Assembly (NCBI RefSeq): GCF_900156895.1
Contig: NZ_FTPD01000017.1
Location: 42,084-106,083 of the forward strand
DNA: 64,000 nt
Direction of reading: 5' to 3'
Origin: Mesorhizobium prunaredense
GTDB taxonomy: Bacteria; Pseudomonadota; Alphaproteobacteria; Rhizobiales; Rhizobiaceae
The translations under genes were made by a program, and so were the position numbers. The stretch's first letter is position 1, and each line of letters begins with the position of its first letter. The notes beneath the pieces are model-generated. The model saw only the letters and a list, made by a program, of their open reading frames with translations, made no database searches and had not been told where the DNA came from. Below, piece by piece: positions 44,309 to 54,742 of the stretch.

Positions 44309-47300
44309 CTATTCGGCGGCTTTCGGGAAGGCGATTGCCGGCTCGGTGCCGGTGTCCGCTGTCGGCGTGTCCGACGAGATCTCGCCCTTACCGCGGCGGA
44401 ACAACCGGCTGATCAAGCCGCGCCGTGCGCCCGGCTTGACCTTGGCACGAGTGAACACCATCAGCATCGACGGCGTCACCACCAGCGTCAGCACCGTAGC
44501 GAACGACAGGCCGAAGACGATCGCCGAGGACAGCGAAATCCACCATTGCGTCGACGGCGCATTGATCGTCGACTCATGATGGAAAATTTCCAGCCCAAGG
44601 CCGAAGGCGATCGGCAGCACGCCAAGGATGGCCGACACTGCCGTCAGCACCACCGGGCGCGCACGCTCGCGGCAGGTCTGCAGCACGGCGTCCATCTTGT
44701 CCCAACCCTCTTCGCGCAGCCGGTCATAGGTGTCGATCAGCACGATGTTGTTGTTCACCACCACGCCGGCAAGCGCGATGACGCCGATGCCTGACATGAC
44801 GATGCCGAACGTCTCGCCTGTTATCAGCAGCCCGAGGAACACGCCGATCGTCGCCATGACCACGCAGGACAGCACCAGCCAGACGCTGGTGAACTTGTTG
44901 AACTGCGCTAACAGCACCAGGAAGATCAGGAAGATCGCCGCCCCGAAGGCCTTGCTGAGGAAGGCGCTGGCTTCGGCGCTGTCCTCGTTCGAGCCGGCCA
45001 GCTTCCAGCGGATGCCGCTGCCGAGATTCATGTCGGTGACGGCCCGGGTGACCTCCTGCTGCACGGCCGCGACCTGGGCGCCGGCGGCAACGTTGGCCTG
45101 GACGACCACGGTACGCGCGCCGTCGATGCGGTTGAGGATGCCGACCGTCGGTTCGGGCTTGCGCACGACGAAGTTCGAGATCGGCACCGAGCCTTGCGAG
45201 GTTTGCACCCTAAGCTCGTCGAGCGTCGACAGCGTGCGCCGGTCCTCCGGCAAGCGCAGCCGGATGTCGACCGCCTTGTCGGCGCCGGCAGGCCTGTATT
45301 CTGAGAGCTTCAAACCGTTGGTGACAAGCTGCACCACGGTGCCGACCGAGGTCGGGCTGATGCCGTACTGGGCAGCCTTGGCCCGGTCGACCTCGAGCGC
45401 CCAGTCGACGCCGGGCGGCGGCAAGCCGTCGGAAATGTCGATGACGCCGGGCACCTTGGCGATGCGCGCCGCCACCGCACGCGCCTTCTCGTCCAATCCC
45501 TTGGGGTCGACGGCCGAAAGCCTGATCTGGATCGGCTTGCCGGTCGGCGGGCCCGCTTCCGGAACGCGGACCTCGACATCGACGCCGGGAATGCCCGCCA
45601 TGACGCCGCGCAGATCGTTCAGGATATCGTTCGCGGATTTGCGCTCGCGCCAGTCGATGAACTCATAGTTGATGACGCCGACGACGTCTTCAGGCACATC
45701 CTGGCCGCCGCCCTCGGACTTGCCGACGCGTGTATAGACCGACTTCACGCCCGGCCAGCCAAGCAGCCGGTTTTCGGCGATCTTTGTCGCCGTGTCCATT
45801 TCGGCCACGGAAAGGTTGCCGCGGGCATGCACATAGAGCAGGCCATAGTCGGGTTCGACACTCGGGAAGAACTCGACGCCGGCGCCGTACTTCGAATAGC
45901 CGACGAAGATGGCGGCCAGCAAGACGACGGTCAGCACAATCACGGTGATGGGGAAGCGCACCGCTTGCTTGACGACAGCCATGTACCAGCCGTCGCGATT
46001 GCCGTCCTCATGATGCTGCGGCGCCTTGGCGAAGATTGCTCCCAGCGTCGGTGCGAACACCAGCGCGTAGAGCATCGAGGCCGAAAGCGTGACGATCAGC
46101 GTGATCGGCATGTATTTCATGAAGTCGCCGATGATGCCCGGCCAGAACAGCAGCGGCGAGAAGGCGGCTATACGCGTCATCGTCGCCGCGATGACCGGAC
46201 CGGCCATGCGCTTGGCGGCAAGCGCGAAGGCTTCCTGCTTAGGCATGCCCTCGCTCATCCGCCGTTCGGCGAACTCGGTGACGATGATGGCGTCGTCGAC
46301 CAGCATGCCGACCGCCAGAATGAGGCTGAACAGCACGATCATGTTGATCGTGTAACCCATCATGGCGAGCAGCAGGATGCCGATCAGGAAGGAGGACGGA
46401 ATGGCGAGGCCAATGAGCAGCGAGGCGCGGCCGGACAGCGCGTAGAGGATGACGATGAACACCAGGATCACCGCGATCATCACGTGGTTCTGCAGATCGC
46501 CGAGCAGCTGGTTGACGAAGACCGACTTGTCCTGCGTGTAGGTGACGTGCATCCCCTCGGGCATGGTCTTGACGAAGGTATCGGACACCTCCCTCACCTT
46601 GGTGAGCGTGTCGATCAGATTGGCGCCGATGCGCTTCTTGACCTCGATGGCGATGGCCGGCTTCCCGTTGAGGCGCGTCACCGTCTCGGCATCCTTGAAA
46701 GTCGAGCGGATCGTCGCGATGTCCTTGGCCTGCACCACGGCATTGGGGCCGGCGACCACCGGCAGCGCCGCGACATCCTCCGGCGTCTCGATCAATGACG
46801 GCACCTTGACGGCGTATTTGCCCTGCGACCCCTCGATGTTGCCGGCGGCGACCAGGCTGTTGGAAGCGCCGACGGCGCCGATCAGCTGGTCGAGCTGCAA
46901 GCCATAGGAAGACAGTTTCATCGGATCGATGACGACCTCGACGAGATCGTCGCGGGAGCCCTGCAGCGAGCCTTCGAGGACGCCGGGCACTTCCTCGATG
47001 CGGTCTCGCAGTTCGCGCGCCGCGGCGGCCAGCACGCGTTCGGGCAATTCGCCGGACAAGGTGACGACCAGCACCGGGAATTCGGAAATGTTGACCTCGG
47101 TGACGACGGGCTCCTCGGCCGCCTGCGGCAGGTCGGCCTTGCCGTCCTGCACCTTGGAGCGCGTATCCTGCAGCGCCGTCGCCAGGTTCGTCTGCGGCTG
47201 GAACTCGACCAGCACATAGCCGCCGCCCTGGAAGGCGGCCGAGCGCATTTCCTTGAGGCCCTTCAGGCTTTTCAGCTTGCTTTCCATCGGCCGCAGCAGA

Positions 47301-47485
47301 AGGCGCTCGGAATCCTCCGGCGAAATGCCTTGATAGATCAGGCTGACATACATCATCGGGATCGGAACGTCGGGTTCGGCTTCCTTCGGCGTCGACTGAT
47401 AGGCGACCCAGCCTGCAATCAGCAGGAAAACCAGGACCGAGATGGTCAGGCGGGCATTGTTGATTGCGAGTCTGACGATATCCAT
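44309..47485 (-). CDS. RND-family efflux permease (AcrB/MexF-like)
   Basis: A 1058-residue inner-membrane proton antiporter. It starts MDIVRLAINNARLTISVLVF (first helix), with the PEAEPDVPIPMMYVSL-type region near residue 35, VMIAVILVFIVILYALSGRA and IVLFSLILAVGMLVDDAIIV followed by TEFAERR (TM4 with the proton-relay Asp pair region), and the second repeat ending GIGVIALAGVVVNNNIVLID. Two large periplasmic loops are present. It is preceded by its adaptor gene (80 bp), forming a two-gene efflux operon; no outer-membrane TolC gene is seen. The substrate could be plant antimicrobials or envelope compounds, but is unknown. Confidence 0.93.
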   Translation of the reverse strand: MDIVRLAINNARLTISVLVFLLIAGWVAYQSTPKEAEPDVPIPMMYVSLIYQGISPEDSERLLLRPMESKLKSLKGLKEMRSAAFQGGGYVLVEFQPQTNLATALQDTRSKVQDGKADLPQAAEEPVVTEVNISEFPVLVVTLSGELPERVLAAAARELRDRIEEVPGVLEGSLQGSRDDLVEVVIDPMKLSSYGLQLDQLIGAVGASNSLVAAGNIEGSQGKYAVKVPSLIETPEDVAALPVVAGPNAVVQAKDIATIRSTFKDAETVTRLNGKPAIAIEVKKRIGANLIDTLTKVREVSDTFVKTMPEGMHVTYTQDKSVFVNQLLGDLQNHVMIAVILVFIVILYALSGRASLLIGLAIPSSFLIGILLLAMMGYTINMIVLFSLILAVGMLVDDAIIVTEFAERRMSEGMPKQEAFALAAKRMAGPVIAATMTRIAAFSPLLFWPGIIGDFMKYMPITLIVTLSASMLYALVFAPTLGAIFAKAPQHHEDGNRDGWYMAVVKQAVRFPITVIVLTVVLLAAIFVGYSKYGAGVEFFPSVEPDYGLLYVHARGNLSVAEMDTATKIAENRLLGWPGVKSVYTRVGKSEGGGQDVPEDVVGVINYEFIDWRERKSANDILNDLRGVMAGIPGVDVEVRVPEAGPPTGKPIQIRLSAVDPKGLDEKARAVAARIAKVPGVIDISDGLPPPGVDWALEVDRAKAAQYGISPTSVGTVVQLVTNGLKLSEYRPAGADKAVDIRLRLPEDRRTLSTLDELRVQTSQGSVPISNFVVRKPEPTVGILNRIDGARTVVVQANVAAGAQVAAVQQEVTRAVTDMNLGSGIRWKLAGSNEDSAEASAFLSKAFGAAIFLIFLVLLAQFNKFTSVWLVLSCVVMATIGVFLGLLITGETFGIVMSGIGVIALAGVVVNNNIVLIDTYDRLREEGWDKMDAVLQTCRERARPVVLTAVSAILGVLPIAFGLGLEIFHHESTINAPSTQWWISLSSAIVFGLSFATVLTLVVTPSMLMVFTRAKVKPGARRGLISRLFRRGKGEISSDTPTADTGTEPAIAFPKAAE

Positions 47486-47565
47486 GACTTATGCCTGCTG
47501 TGCTTGTCGGGGAGTGGCGAACGGACTGACGTCGCCGGGCGAGGCCCGGCGCCGGCACGCCTGCG

Positions 47566-48747
47566 CTACTGCGTCCCGGCCGTGGCCTCGCCGATCAGCT
47601 TGTTGATGGTCGCCTGGTCGGCCTCGACCGGCTTGACCTCATCGCCTTCCTTCACCAGTTCCTGGCCGGCGACGATGATGCGCGCATCGGCCGGTATGCC
47701 GCCGAGCACGAGGCCGGTCGGCGTGTCGTCGACGAGGTCGATCGGGAAGAACGCCACCTTGTTGTCCTTGCCGACGGCGCGGATGCCGAGGTCGCCCTTG
47801 TCGCCGAGCGTCACCACCGAACGCGGCAGCAGCACCGCGTCGGTCGGCAGCGCGCTGAGCTGGATTTCCGCCGTCATGCCGGCCGGCACGGAGCCATCGG
47901 CATTGGGGATCGCGACCTCGACACGGAAGGTGCGGGTCGCCGACGACGCGTCGCGGCTGATGTAGCGCACGGTGCCTTTCACGGTCTGGCCGCTGACCAG
48001 CCGGACATTGGCCTTGTCACCGATCTTGAGATAGCCGAGGTCGCGCTCGCTGATCTCGCCGCGCGCGATCACCGGATCGAGCTTGATGATGGTCGCCACC
48101 TCGCCGCCCTGCATGACGGAGCTGCCGAGTTCCACCGGCACCCGGTCGATGACGCCGTCGAACGGCGCCTTGACTTCGTTGCGGTCGAGTTCGGCCTGCG
48201 CGGTATCCAGCTGAGATTGCGCCTGGGTCAGATTGGAGCGGGCGGTGTCGAGCTGCAGCTTGGGCAGATTGCCGGTCTTGGCGAGCCGCTCGGCGGCATC
48301 GAGCTCGGCCGTGCGCTGCGCCACGAGCTGCTTGGCGTTGTCGACCATCGAGATCTTTTCTTCGGCGGCAAGCATCAGCACGAGGTCACCGGTCTTGACG
48401 TGCTGGCCTTGGCTGACCGGCAGCCTGTCGATGACGCCGGCGACCCGGGTTGCCAGCACCGCGCGTTTGTCGGCCTCGGTCAGCCCGGAAATGCGGATGG
48501 CGCGCGCATAGGTCTTGCGCGGCGGCGTCACCACCGCGACCGTGCGCAGCGGCGCCTTCGGTTCGGCTTGCGCCGTCTTCGGCTTGCTCGCGTCCGGCGC
48601 CTTGCCCTGCTCGACTTCGGCTGCCTTGGCCTTGTTGGCCGCTACGCTGCCGACCGACGAGAATTCGCCTGTCACCATCCACGCCGCGAAACCAATAAGC
48701 ACAACAATGGCTGCAAGCTTGTGAAACCTGATTTTAGGCATCGTCAT
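47566..48747 (-). CDS. RND efflux periplasmic adaptor (HlyD/MexE-type)
   Basis: A 393-residue membrane-fusion protein. An N-terminal membrane anchor (KLAAIVVLIGFAAWMVTG) is followed by a low-complexity Ala/Lys/Pro linker, the lipoyl half RVAGVIDRLPVSQGQHVKTG DL-type motif, an alpha-hairpin (AKQLVAQRTAELDAAERLAK), the second lipoyl half VKAPFDGVIDRVPVELGSSV, and beta-barrel segments (GEISERDLGYLKIGDKANVR, VPAGMTAEIQL). It bridges the permease at 44309-47485 to an outer-membrane channel. It is the first gene of the operon and lies 150 bp from nodH, which reads toward it on the same strand. Confidence 0.92.
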   Translation of the reverse strand: MTMPKIRFHKLAAIVVLIGFAAWMVTGEFSSVGSVAANKAKAAEVEQGKAPDASKPKTAQAEPKAPLRTVAVVTPPRKTYARAIRISGLTEADKRAVLATRVAGVIDRLPVSQGQHVKTGDLVLMLAAEEKISMVDNAKQLVAQRTAELDAAERLAKTGNLPKLQLDTARSNLTQAQSQLDTAQAELDRNEVKAPFDGVIDRVPVELGSSVMQGGEVATIIKLDPVIARGEISERDLGYLKIGDKANVRLVSGQTVKGTVRYISRDASSATRTFRVEVAIPNADGSVPAGMTAEIQLSALPTDAVLLPRSVVTLGDKGDLGIRAVGKDNKVAFFPIDLVDDTPTGLVLGGIPADARIIVAGQELVKEGDEVKPVEADQATINKLIGEATAGTQ

Positions 48748-48896
48748 TTTTCCACTGCGGGTTCACCTCTGTATGAGGGAAGCGGTCCTCGTTGATGCCG
48801 GAGAGGAGAAGCCAGCCTAGGTGAAGCAGCAGTTGCGCGACCACGATCAGATGGCACAGAAGCTTGGCTTCGAGCGTGAACCGAGAACGGCGCCAG

Positions 48897-49634
48897 TCAG
48901 AGACCACCGACGTCAAAGAAGCGGGCGTAAGGTCCATCCGCGAAGTGGAGCTGCAACTCATCAAAATTCTGCACCGTCTGGTCTAGCGCTCGCGTTTCCT
49001 GGCGCTGAAGGAGGGCGCGATCAGATAGCTCAATGGCCGGAGCGCCCAGGAAATCCCAAACCTTTCCCAGGCAAGCAGCGGGTTCGTGAAGGAGGCTCTC
49101 GTATTCGACTACAAGCAGGTGGCTCGGCGTGAAGGAGTGCTCGATGCGAGCGTGGAAATCGTCCGCGGCTTTGAAGTAAGCCTCGCAGTCAGCGATTGAC
49201 AATCTGACGCGCGGCGGCCGAGCGGCGTCCGAACTGAATTTCAGCCACTGGCCGCTTTGCCTTGCCTGTGCAAAGGACCGTAGCGATTCCAATATGTTTC
49301 GGGTTACGAGGATTACCTTGAGTGCTGGCCAACGAGTCAGTTCAGCAAAAAAAGCTGGGCGATCGTGAAATTGGGGTTCATTGATCTTGCAGCCGATATG
49401 CGTCACGTTCCTGTAGTCTGGCGTGGGATAGCGCAAATAGGCTTGTTCAAGGAGCTCACGATCGGTGCGTAGCAGGCGATCCTTCCCGGGCCAATTGGTA
49501 TCATACTCATTGAGCAACTCACCGTTGCTTAGTACGGTCGGATGCTCATTTAGCAATTCCTCCAGATAGTGTGTGCCAGTCCTTGGCATGGCAAGGATAA
49601 CAAAAGGCTGAGGTGTCGGCGTGCGGTGTGTCAT
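48897..49634 (-). CDS. nodH: Nod-factor sulfotransferase NodH
   Basis: A 245-residue PAPS-dependent sulfotransferase that adds a 6-O-sulfate to the reducing-end sugar of Nod factors. It starts MTHRTPTPQPFVILAMPRTG then THYLEELLNEHP; MPRTGTHY is the 5'-phosphosulfate-binding loop. Other landmarks are GELLNEYDTNWPGKDRLL, THIGCKINEPQF, LKVILVTRNILESLRSFAQA (3'-phosphate-binding region) and the C-terminal QETRALDQTVQNFDEL. The match to Sinorhizobium NodH is strong throughout. It is downstream of nodJ on the same strand with a 275-bp gap and no nod box, so it may be the last gene of the nodABCIJ transcript. No nodPQ genes for PAPS are in the window. Confidence 0.95.
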   Translation of the reverse strand: MTHRTPTPQPFVILAMPRTGTHYLEELLNEHPTVLSNGELLNEYDTNWPGKDRLLRTDRELLEQAYLRYPTPDYRNVTHIGCKINEPQFHDRPAFFAELTRWPALKVILVTRNILESLRSFAQARQSGQWLKFSSDAARPPRVRLSIADCEAYFKAADDFHARIEHSFTPSHLLVVEYESLLHEPAACLGKVWDFLGAPAIELSDRALLQRQETRALDQTVQNFDELQLHFADGPYARFFDVGGL

Positions 49635-49908
49635 TGCTATGTGTTTCCAGCTAGTAGTGGTCGCGAGGGTTTAGGGCAGACCAGGGCACAACAAGCTCGG
49701 CTGCTATGTCTTGAACGGGGACTCGATTCGCCCTCATGCAACCGGACCGCTCCTAGACTTTTCGCGGCCGACATCGGCGGATGCTTGCGGCAATGGCTAA
49801 GTGGCGGCTTCGCTTTAGTGTTGCTGTGCCACGCAGCTTGGCTCCAGCTCTGATGGTAACCAGTTCGCGATCCATCGAGGCCTCCTTCTCGGGCCGTCGT
49901 CAGCAGCG

Positions 49909-50700
49909 TCAACGCATCAGGCGTCGACGAAACAGCGCAGCAGAGAGGAAAAACGGCAATACCGCATACATACAAAGTGCGCCGATATGCAGCCCGACGT
50001 TGTCTGCCGCGTGGCCAAGCATTACCGGACGGATCAGGTCGATAGAGTTCGCCAGCGGCGAGAAGGCCGCCAGGCGCTGAAAGGCGCCTGGCAGCTGGCC
50101 GACTGGAAAGACCGCGCCAGACAGGAACAGCATGGGTGTGATGACGAGCGTCTGATAGAATATAAAATAGTGGTAGCTGGGCGCGAGCGCGATGACGACC
50201 ATTGCCAGGCTGGCAAAGGCGAAGCCGGTGAGAGCGACGACCGGCAGCACATAGGGGACGGACGTCCACGCCGCATAGCCCAGGGTGGCAGCAACAATGG
50301 TAATTGCCGTGCCGGCCAGAAAGGCCTTGGTGGCTGCCCATGCCAATTCACCGAGAACGATGTCGCCCAGGGTAAGTTGTGTATGCAGGATTGCTTCCCA
50401 GGTGCCCAGGTCGCGCATGCGACTGAAAACCGCGTATATTGTTTCGAAGGTCGATGCGGTCATCGCGCCTGTCGCGACCATCCCGGCTGCCAAGAAGGCA
50501 ATGTACGAGGCGCCTTCAACCCGACCTACCATTAGTCCAAGACCAGTACCGAGCCCGAAAAGGTAAATCATCGGATCGGCAAGAGTACCGAGAAGCGACG
50601 CAAATGCGACCTTCTTCCACGCCAGATAGTTGCGGCGCCACACCGCAATCCAGTTCCACGCGTTGGCGGGCAGTGCCGCCGCAAGACCTTCACGCATCAT
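49909..50700 (-). CDS. nodJ: Nod-factor export permease NodJ
   Basis: A 263-residue ABC-2-type permease with six hydrophobic segments: [80 protein letters not shown] and others. It forms the inner-membrane channel with NodI for lipo-chitin export. Its start is directly adjacent to the nodI stop, so the two are cotranscribed and coupled. Confidence 0.95.
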   Translation of the reverse strand: MMREGLAAALPANAWNWIAVWRRNYLAWKKVAFASLLGTLADPMIYLFGLGTGLGLMVGRVEGASYIAFLAAGMVATGAMTASTFETIYAVFSRMRDLGTWEAILHTQLTLGDIVLGELAWAATKAFLAGTAITIVAATLGYAAWTSVPYVLPVVALTGFAFASLAMVVIALAPSYHYFIFYQTLVITPMLFLSGAVFPVGQLPGAFQRLAAFSPLANSIDLIRPVMLGHAADNVGLHIGALCMYAVLPFFLSAALFRRRLMR

Positions 50701-51615
50701 TCACTTCTCCATCTCGCGTCCGGTTAGCCGCAAGAAGACGTCCTCCAGACTTGGTGGGCGCTCCAAAATCCGCAGACCCGCGCGCCCGCGAAGCTGGACA
50801 CGCACCTGCTCTGGATCGGGCGCATAGCAAAAGAGTGTCTCGCCGCTTACCTCAATGCGCTGAACGTACGGCTTAATCAGCGAAGTCAGCTCCTGCGGAT
50901 TCCCGCCAAAGATCTCGATCACATTGCATCCAATATGTTCGTCTATCAGAGCATGAGGGCTGCCCTCGGCAATCTTGCGTCCCCGCTCCAGTACACACAG
51001 CCGATCGCATAGCCGCTCAGCCTCTTCCATGAAGTGGGTAGTCAAAATAATCGTCTTTCCGCTCGCCAGCAGAAAACGCAGCCGCTCCCAGATCAGGTGG
51101 CGGGCGTGCGGGTCGAGGCCGGTAGTCGGCTCGTCCATTATAAGGAGCTGGGGGTCGTTGATCAGCGCGCGTGCCAACGTTAGACGCCGCTTCATGCCGC
51201 CTGATAGCTGGCCGACGCGTGCGTCCGCCTTGCTCTCAAGGCGGGCAAACTCGAGGAGAGATGGAACGACCCGTTGAATCTCCCGTGTACTCATGCCGAA
51301 GTACCGCCCGAACACCACCAGGTTCTCGCGGACCGTGAATTCCAGGTCCAGGTTGTCGAACTGCGGAACGACGCCTATGCCCTTGCGGGCCAAGCGACTT
51401 CGAGCCGGCACCGGCACTCCGAGCACTGTGATCTTACCCGAGTCAGGCCGGGTCATGCCGAGGAGCATGCGCGCAATCGTGCTCTTGCCTGCACCGTTCG
51501 GCCCCAGCAGGCCGAAGCACTCTCCCGTACCCACGGCGAATGACAACCCGTTCACAACGAGCTTGCTGCCAAATGACTTGGTTACGTCGTTAAGGTCGAC
51601 TGCTACATTGGACAT
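50701..51615 (-). CDS. nodI: Nod-factor export ATPase NodI
   Basis: A 304-residue ABC ATPase: Walker [21 protein letters not shown]-loop [18 protein letters not shown], signature [17 protein letters not shown], Walker [14 protein letters not shown] and switch His in [18 protein letters not shown]. The C-terminal region ends [20 protein letters not shown]. It energises NodJ. It lies 231 bp downstream of nodC on the same strand. Confidence 0.96.
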   Translation of the reverse strand: MSNVAVDLNDVTKSFGSKLVVNGLSFAVGTGECFGLLGPNGAGKSTIARMLLGMTRPDSGKITVLGVPVPARSRLARKGIGVVPQFDNLDLEFTVRENLVVFGRYFGMSTREIQRVVPSLLEFARLESKADARVGQLSGGMKRRLTLARALINDPQLLIMDEPTTGLDPHARHLIWERLRFLLASGKTIILTTHFMEEAERLCDRLCVLERGRKIAEGSPHALIDEHIGCNVIEIFGGNPQELTSLIKPYVQRIEVSGETLFCYAPDPEQVRVQLRGRAGLRILERPPSLEDVFLRLTGREMEK

Positions 51616-51846
51616 GCGTCTATCTCAGGCTGAAACAGGCCAATCGGCCGGCCGGCTGCCTACGTTCGAGGTTCTGGTCCAGAGCAGCCGTATCTGTGCT
51701 GGTCCTTTGGGAAATGACAGCGGAGAAACGCGTGTCGCTCCCGTGCAAAAAAGGGTCGAAAGCCTACGATCGCATTCGGCTGGTTCCCGTTCCGATCGTT
51801 GATGCATGCCTAAGCTCTCGACGTATTGGCAACGAAAGTTATTCGG

Positions 51847-53202
51847 TCAGTCGGAGCTGTGAAGAACCCCAGGCTTAACCAGCTGTGCAGAATCGCGCGA
51901 ACGATCCGCCGTACGATTCGAGCCGGCAATTCCCGGGCTGCCTGTACCATTTGCTCTGGTGATCGGGTTTGCGATGATGATCGGCTTCTTGCTCCCGTGG
52001 GGCTGGGTAGCATTTTTGCGCGACAGCCAGTCACTGTTGCTCAATGTACACAACGCATAAGCTTTCAAGGGAAGGAGGAGAAAGATGTTGATGAACGTGT
52101 GCAGAGAAAAGCCGAAAAACCGAGATTGGCGTGCACGAAAAGCTATCACGGTGCATCGAATGGTCGTCATGCCGGCAATGATCACTGCCGTTGGCCAAGG
52201 CACCGTATCTGTCAATGCGAGCTCTGCGAGCCCGGCTAGTACAGCGACGGCGAGCAACAATGGGCCGAGATTCTGTCCAATTACGTCCAACGTGAGATAG
52301 CGATCGAGGCTCGGCAACAGGCGCAGTGCCAGCAGCGTGTCGCGGAAAGTGCTTCGTGCCCAGCGTAGTTGTTGGCGTAGATAGGGTCCAAGCTTATCCG
52401 GAACGACTGTCGCCGCGATCGCGTCCGGAACGTACTCGGTCCGAAAGCCTGCTTTCAGCATCAGGATGGTAAGATGGCGGTCCTCGCCGAAGTCGCTAGG
52501 CTTGCCCCTAAACAGCTGAGTCTCGTATTGATCTAGCAGCGACATCAGAGAAGAGCGGCGGTACATTGCACATGGGCCGCAACAGCACATGACCGCACCA
52601 AAGCGAGCCTGCGCAGCGCGCTCCTCGTTGCAGGCGAGCCAATACTCCATGTCAATCAGCCGGGTCAACCAAGTGTCGCTCCGGTTGGATGCCGTCAGCT
52701 GGCCCATGGCGGCGCCGATCGCTGGATCCCGCATCCTTGCGGTAAGTTTCGCAATCACGTCGGGCTCGAGAGTCGTGTCAGAGTCGACGCTGAGCACGAA
52801 ATCTCCAGACGAGCCACGGATCGCTGCGATCTGCGCCTTGCGTTTGCCGACATTGTGGGGGAGCTGAATAAACGTGAATCTGGGGTCGTCTACGTAGGCG
52901 TGATGCACCGGCGTGAGGGCCTTGCGATTTCCAGAACCGTCATCCACCACATAGACGTGCAGCTTTCCGGCGTATTCCTGGTTGGCAACCGAAGCCAGAC
53001 AGGCCGAAAGTGTACGCGGCTCCTCATTGTAACAGGGGATAATGACATCCACGCTCGGCCAAAGGTCGGAGGCGAGCAAGTCGTCCGAGATTGATGCAAC
53101 GTGTCCCGGCTGCGCGTAAACCGCTTGCATACCTTTATAAACGGTCGAGAGCAGCGCATAACACGAAACGGCGACGGTACTGGCTGTGGTAAGCGGGTCC
53201 AT
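51847..53202 (-). CDS. nodC: chitooligosaccharide synthase NodC
   Basis: A 451-residue processive GT2 glycosyltransferase that builds the GlcNAc oligomer of Nod factors at the inner membrane. It starts MDPLTTASTVAVSCYALLST (first membrane segment), followed by VDVIIPCYNEEPRTLSACLA, VYVVDDGSGNRKAL, FVLSVDSDTTLEPDVI (the DSD acceptor motif), GEDRHLTILMLKAGFRTEYV (ED catalytic motif) and RQQLRWARSTFRD (QxxRW). Several C-terminal hydrophobic segments follow. The start at 53202 lies 14 bp after the nodB stop; the frame is open further back through nodB. The final 40 residues, rich in Asn/Thr/Ser, vary between strains. Confidence 0.96.
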   Translation of the reverse strand: MDPLTTASTVAVSCYALLSTVYKGMQAVYAQPGHVASISDDLLASDLWPSVDVIIPCYNEEPRTLSACLASVANQEYAGKLHVYVVDDGSGNRKALTPVHHAYVDDPRFTFIQLPHNVGKRKAQIAAIRGSSGDFVLSVDSDTTLEPDVIAKLTARMRDPAIGAAMGQLTASNRSDTWLTRLIDMEYWLACNEERAAQARFGAVMCCCGPCAMYRRSSLMSLLDQYETQLFRGKPSDFGEDRHLTILMLKAGFRTEYVPDAIAATVVPDKLGPYLRQQLRWARSTFRDTLLALRLLPSLDRYLTLDVIGQNLGPLLLAVAVLAGLAELALTDTVPWPTAVIIAGMTTIRCTVIAFRARQSRFFGFSLHTFINIFLLLPLKAYALCTLSNSDWLSRKNATQPHGSKKPIIIANPITRANGTGSPGIAGSNRTADRSRDSAQLVKPGVLHSSD

Positions 53203-53216
53203 AAGATCTCGTTTGT

Positions 53217-53858
53217 TCAATGATGTTGAGGAAGGGGTCGGACTGTGAATCCGCGGTCGTGCAGCGCTGGAATCAGGCGGGACAGCGCCATAACCGTCTG
53301 CTCGCGTGGATCGCTTTGAGAGCGCTCGCACCCGTCGTGCAGGAGCACAATCGCGCCCGGGCGGAGACCGGCAAGAACTGAATCGACAATCGAGTCGGCG
53401 CCGGGGCGAGACCAGTCTCGCGGGTCTACTGACCAATGCAGGGGTGCCAATCCAGTGCTCGCCGAGGCTGTGAGAACTTCTTCGGTCCAGCTCCCATACG
53501 GCGCACGAAAGTACCGCACCGCAGCGTGGGGGCACGCCATCATGATGGCGCTGTTCGCCTCAACGATTTCACGTTCAACTTCGCCGGGTGCGCATCTGGA
53601 CAGGTCCGGATGAGTCATCGTGTGATTGGCCACTTCATGCCCATCGGCAATCATTCGCCGGATAAGCTCCGGCCGGTCTACAGCCGCGTCACCGATCACG
53701 AAGAACGTCGCCGGTGTCCGGTGTTGCGCCAGCAGGTCGAGGACCTCCGGTGTCCAAACGGGATCGGGGCCGTCGTCAAACGTGAGATAGACGCTGCGCT
53801 CTTCGGTGCCGTCAGCGCAGTCACTGGGCACTTCACATATACAGTCCAGATGTTTCAT
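53217..53858 (-). CDS. nodB: chitooligosaccharide N-deacetylase NodB
   Basis: A 213-residue carbohydrate-esterase-4 enzyme that removes the acetyl group from the non-reducing terminal GlcNAc. Motifs are [15 protein letters not shown] (catalytic DD), [15 protein letters not shown] (HxxxH metal site), [11 protein letters not shown] and [11 protein letters not shown]. The ATG at 53858 overlaps the nodA stop (ATGA), so translation is coupled. The open frame extends upstream into nodA but the MKHLDCI start is the family start. Confidence 0.96.
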   Translation of the reverse strand: MKHLDCICEVPSDCADGTEERSVYLTFDDGPDPVWTPEVLDLLAQHRTPATFFVIGDAAVDRPELIRRMIADGHEVANHTMTHPDLSRCAPGEVEREIVEANSAIMMACPHAAVRYFRAPYGSWTEEVLTASASTGLAPLHWSVDPRDWSRPGADSIVDSVLAGLRPGAIVLLHDGCERSQSDPREQTVMALSRLIPALHDRGFTVRPLPQHH

Positions 53859-54445
53859 AGCTCCGGACCGTTCCGCTCGATGAAGGTGCCGGACGGCCAC
53901 TCGTCCATCGACCGCCCGATCGGCGAGACCAGGACGAGATCGTCCTCCAAGCGTGTGGGCGGCAGGTCGGGATGTATGTCTGCCAGGGTCGAGCGGATGC
54001 GAACGTCCGGCACAATCTTCCCAAGCCCCGCATTGCAGAGCCTCTGAATATGATTTCGCATTTCGTGCCGAACCGTGCCGAAAGCGAATGGAACGCCCAT
54101 CTGCTCCAGCGCTGGATACAGACTGCGCATCGACAAGCTGATGCCGAGGCCCTCAAGATCCCGACGCACCCCGTACAATCCGAGTTCGGCCACCAGCACG
54201 TCGATCTCGCCAACTTTGATGAACCGGCGCAGTAGACCGAGATGTGCCGCTACACCGTGCGCGTCCCTACCAATTGCGCGGAACTCTGGCCTCGCGCCGG
54301 CCCAACTGCGGCCGCCTTCGAATCGCCTTGCGGAGAAGGTGCCAGTCCCTCCATAGGTTTTGTGCAAGAAGTCTGAGAGCTCGACATGCTCATGCAGTTG
54401 CAACTCGTTTTCCCAACACAACCTCCACTGCACTTCAGAGCGCAT
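53855..54445 (-). CDS. nodA: Nod-factor acyltransferase NodA (copy 1)
   Basis: A 196-residue N-acyltransferase that attaches the fatty acid to the deacetylated terminal sugar. It starts [20 protein letters not shown] then [12 protein letters not shown], with [60 protein letters not shown] and the C-terminal [20 protein letters not shown]. It is the first gene of nodABC and lies about 240 bp after a nod box. A second full-length nodA is at 59237-59827; the two differ at many positions, so acyl-chain preference may differ. Confidence 0.96.
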   Translation of the reverse strand: MRSEVQWRLCWENELQLHEHVELSDFLHKTYGGTGTFSARRFEGGRSWAGARPEFRAIGRDAHGVAAHLGLLRRFIKVGEIDVLVAELGLYGVRRDLEGLGISLSMRSLYPALEQMGVPFAFGTVRHEMRNHIQRLCNAGLGKIVPDVRIRSTLADIHPDLPPTRLEDDLVLVSPIGRSMDEWPSGTFIERNGPEL

Positions 54446-54686
54446 GGAAAGACCTCATTAGTTCGTGTTTTCCTGAGGTAAGCGCCTAATGACGGGGAGC
54501 TTGTCGCGTCGAGCAGACGCGATATGGCTTTCGCAGATCACCGAGGAACTTTAGCCGCACTGGACATGCGATCCGGCCGACACCGGAAGGCATACGCCAG
54601 AAATGCTGTCCGGCACCCACGCAAGCATTAAGTTCCTTTAGGGCTTGCTTACATCCTTGTAAGGTCCCTATGCGACGTTCAGCAAA

Positions 54687-54733
54687 ACTGGTAAAATCGT
54701 TTGTTTCGATGAAAGGTATCCACTCGATGGATA
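54687..54733 (-). promoter_or_regulatory. nod box of the nodABC operon
   Basis: Read on the minus strand it contains ATCCATCGAGTGGATACC, then TTTCATCGAAACAAACGATT and TTACCAG, matching the nod-box consensus. It lies between divergent nodA and nodD1, and its far edge is only about 10 bp from the nodD1 ATG, so NodD bound here should also affect its own gene. Confidence 0.9.
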
Positions 54734-54742
54734 GCCGCGCCC

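Noticed and set aside
45827..46798. 323-codon plus-strand frame inside the RND permease gene
   Set aside because: Antisense shadow of a well-conserved gene with many His/Asp repeats produced by GC bias.
49840..49880. Possible nod box between nodJ and nodH
   Set aside because: Only an ATCCATCG-like octamer is present; the rest of the nod-box pattern is absent.
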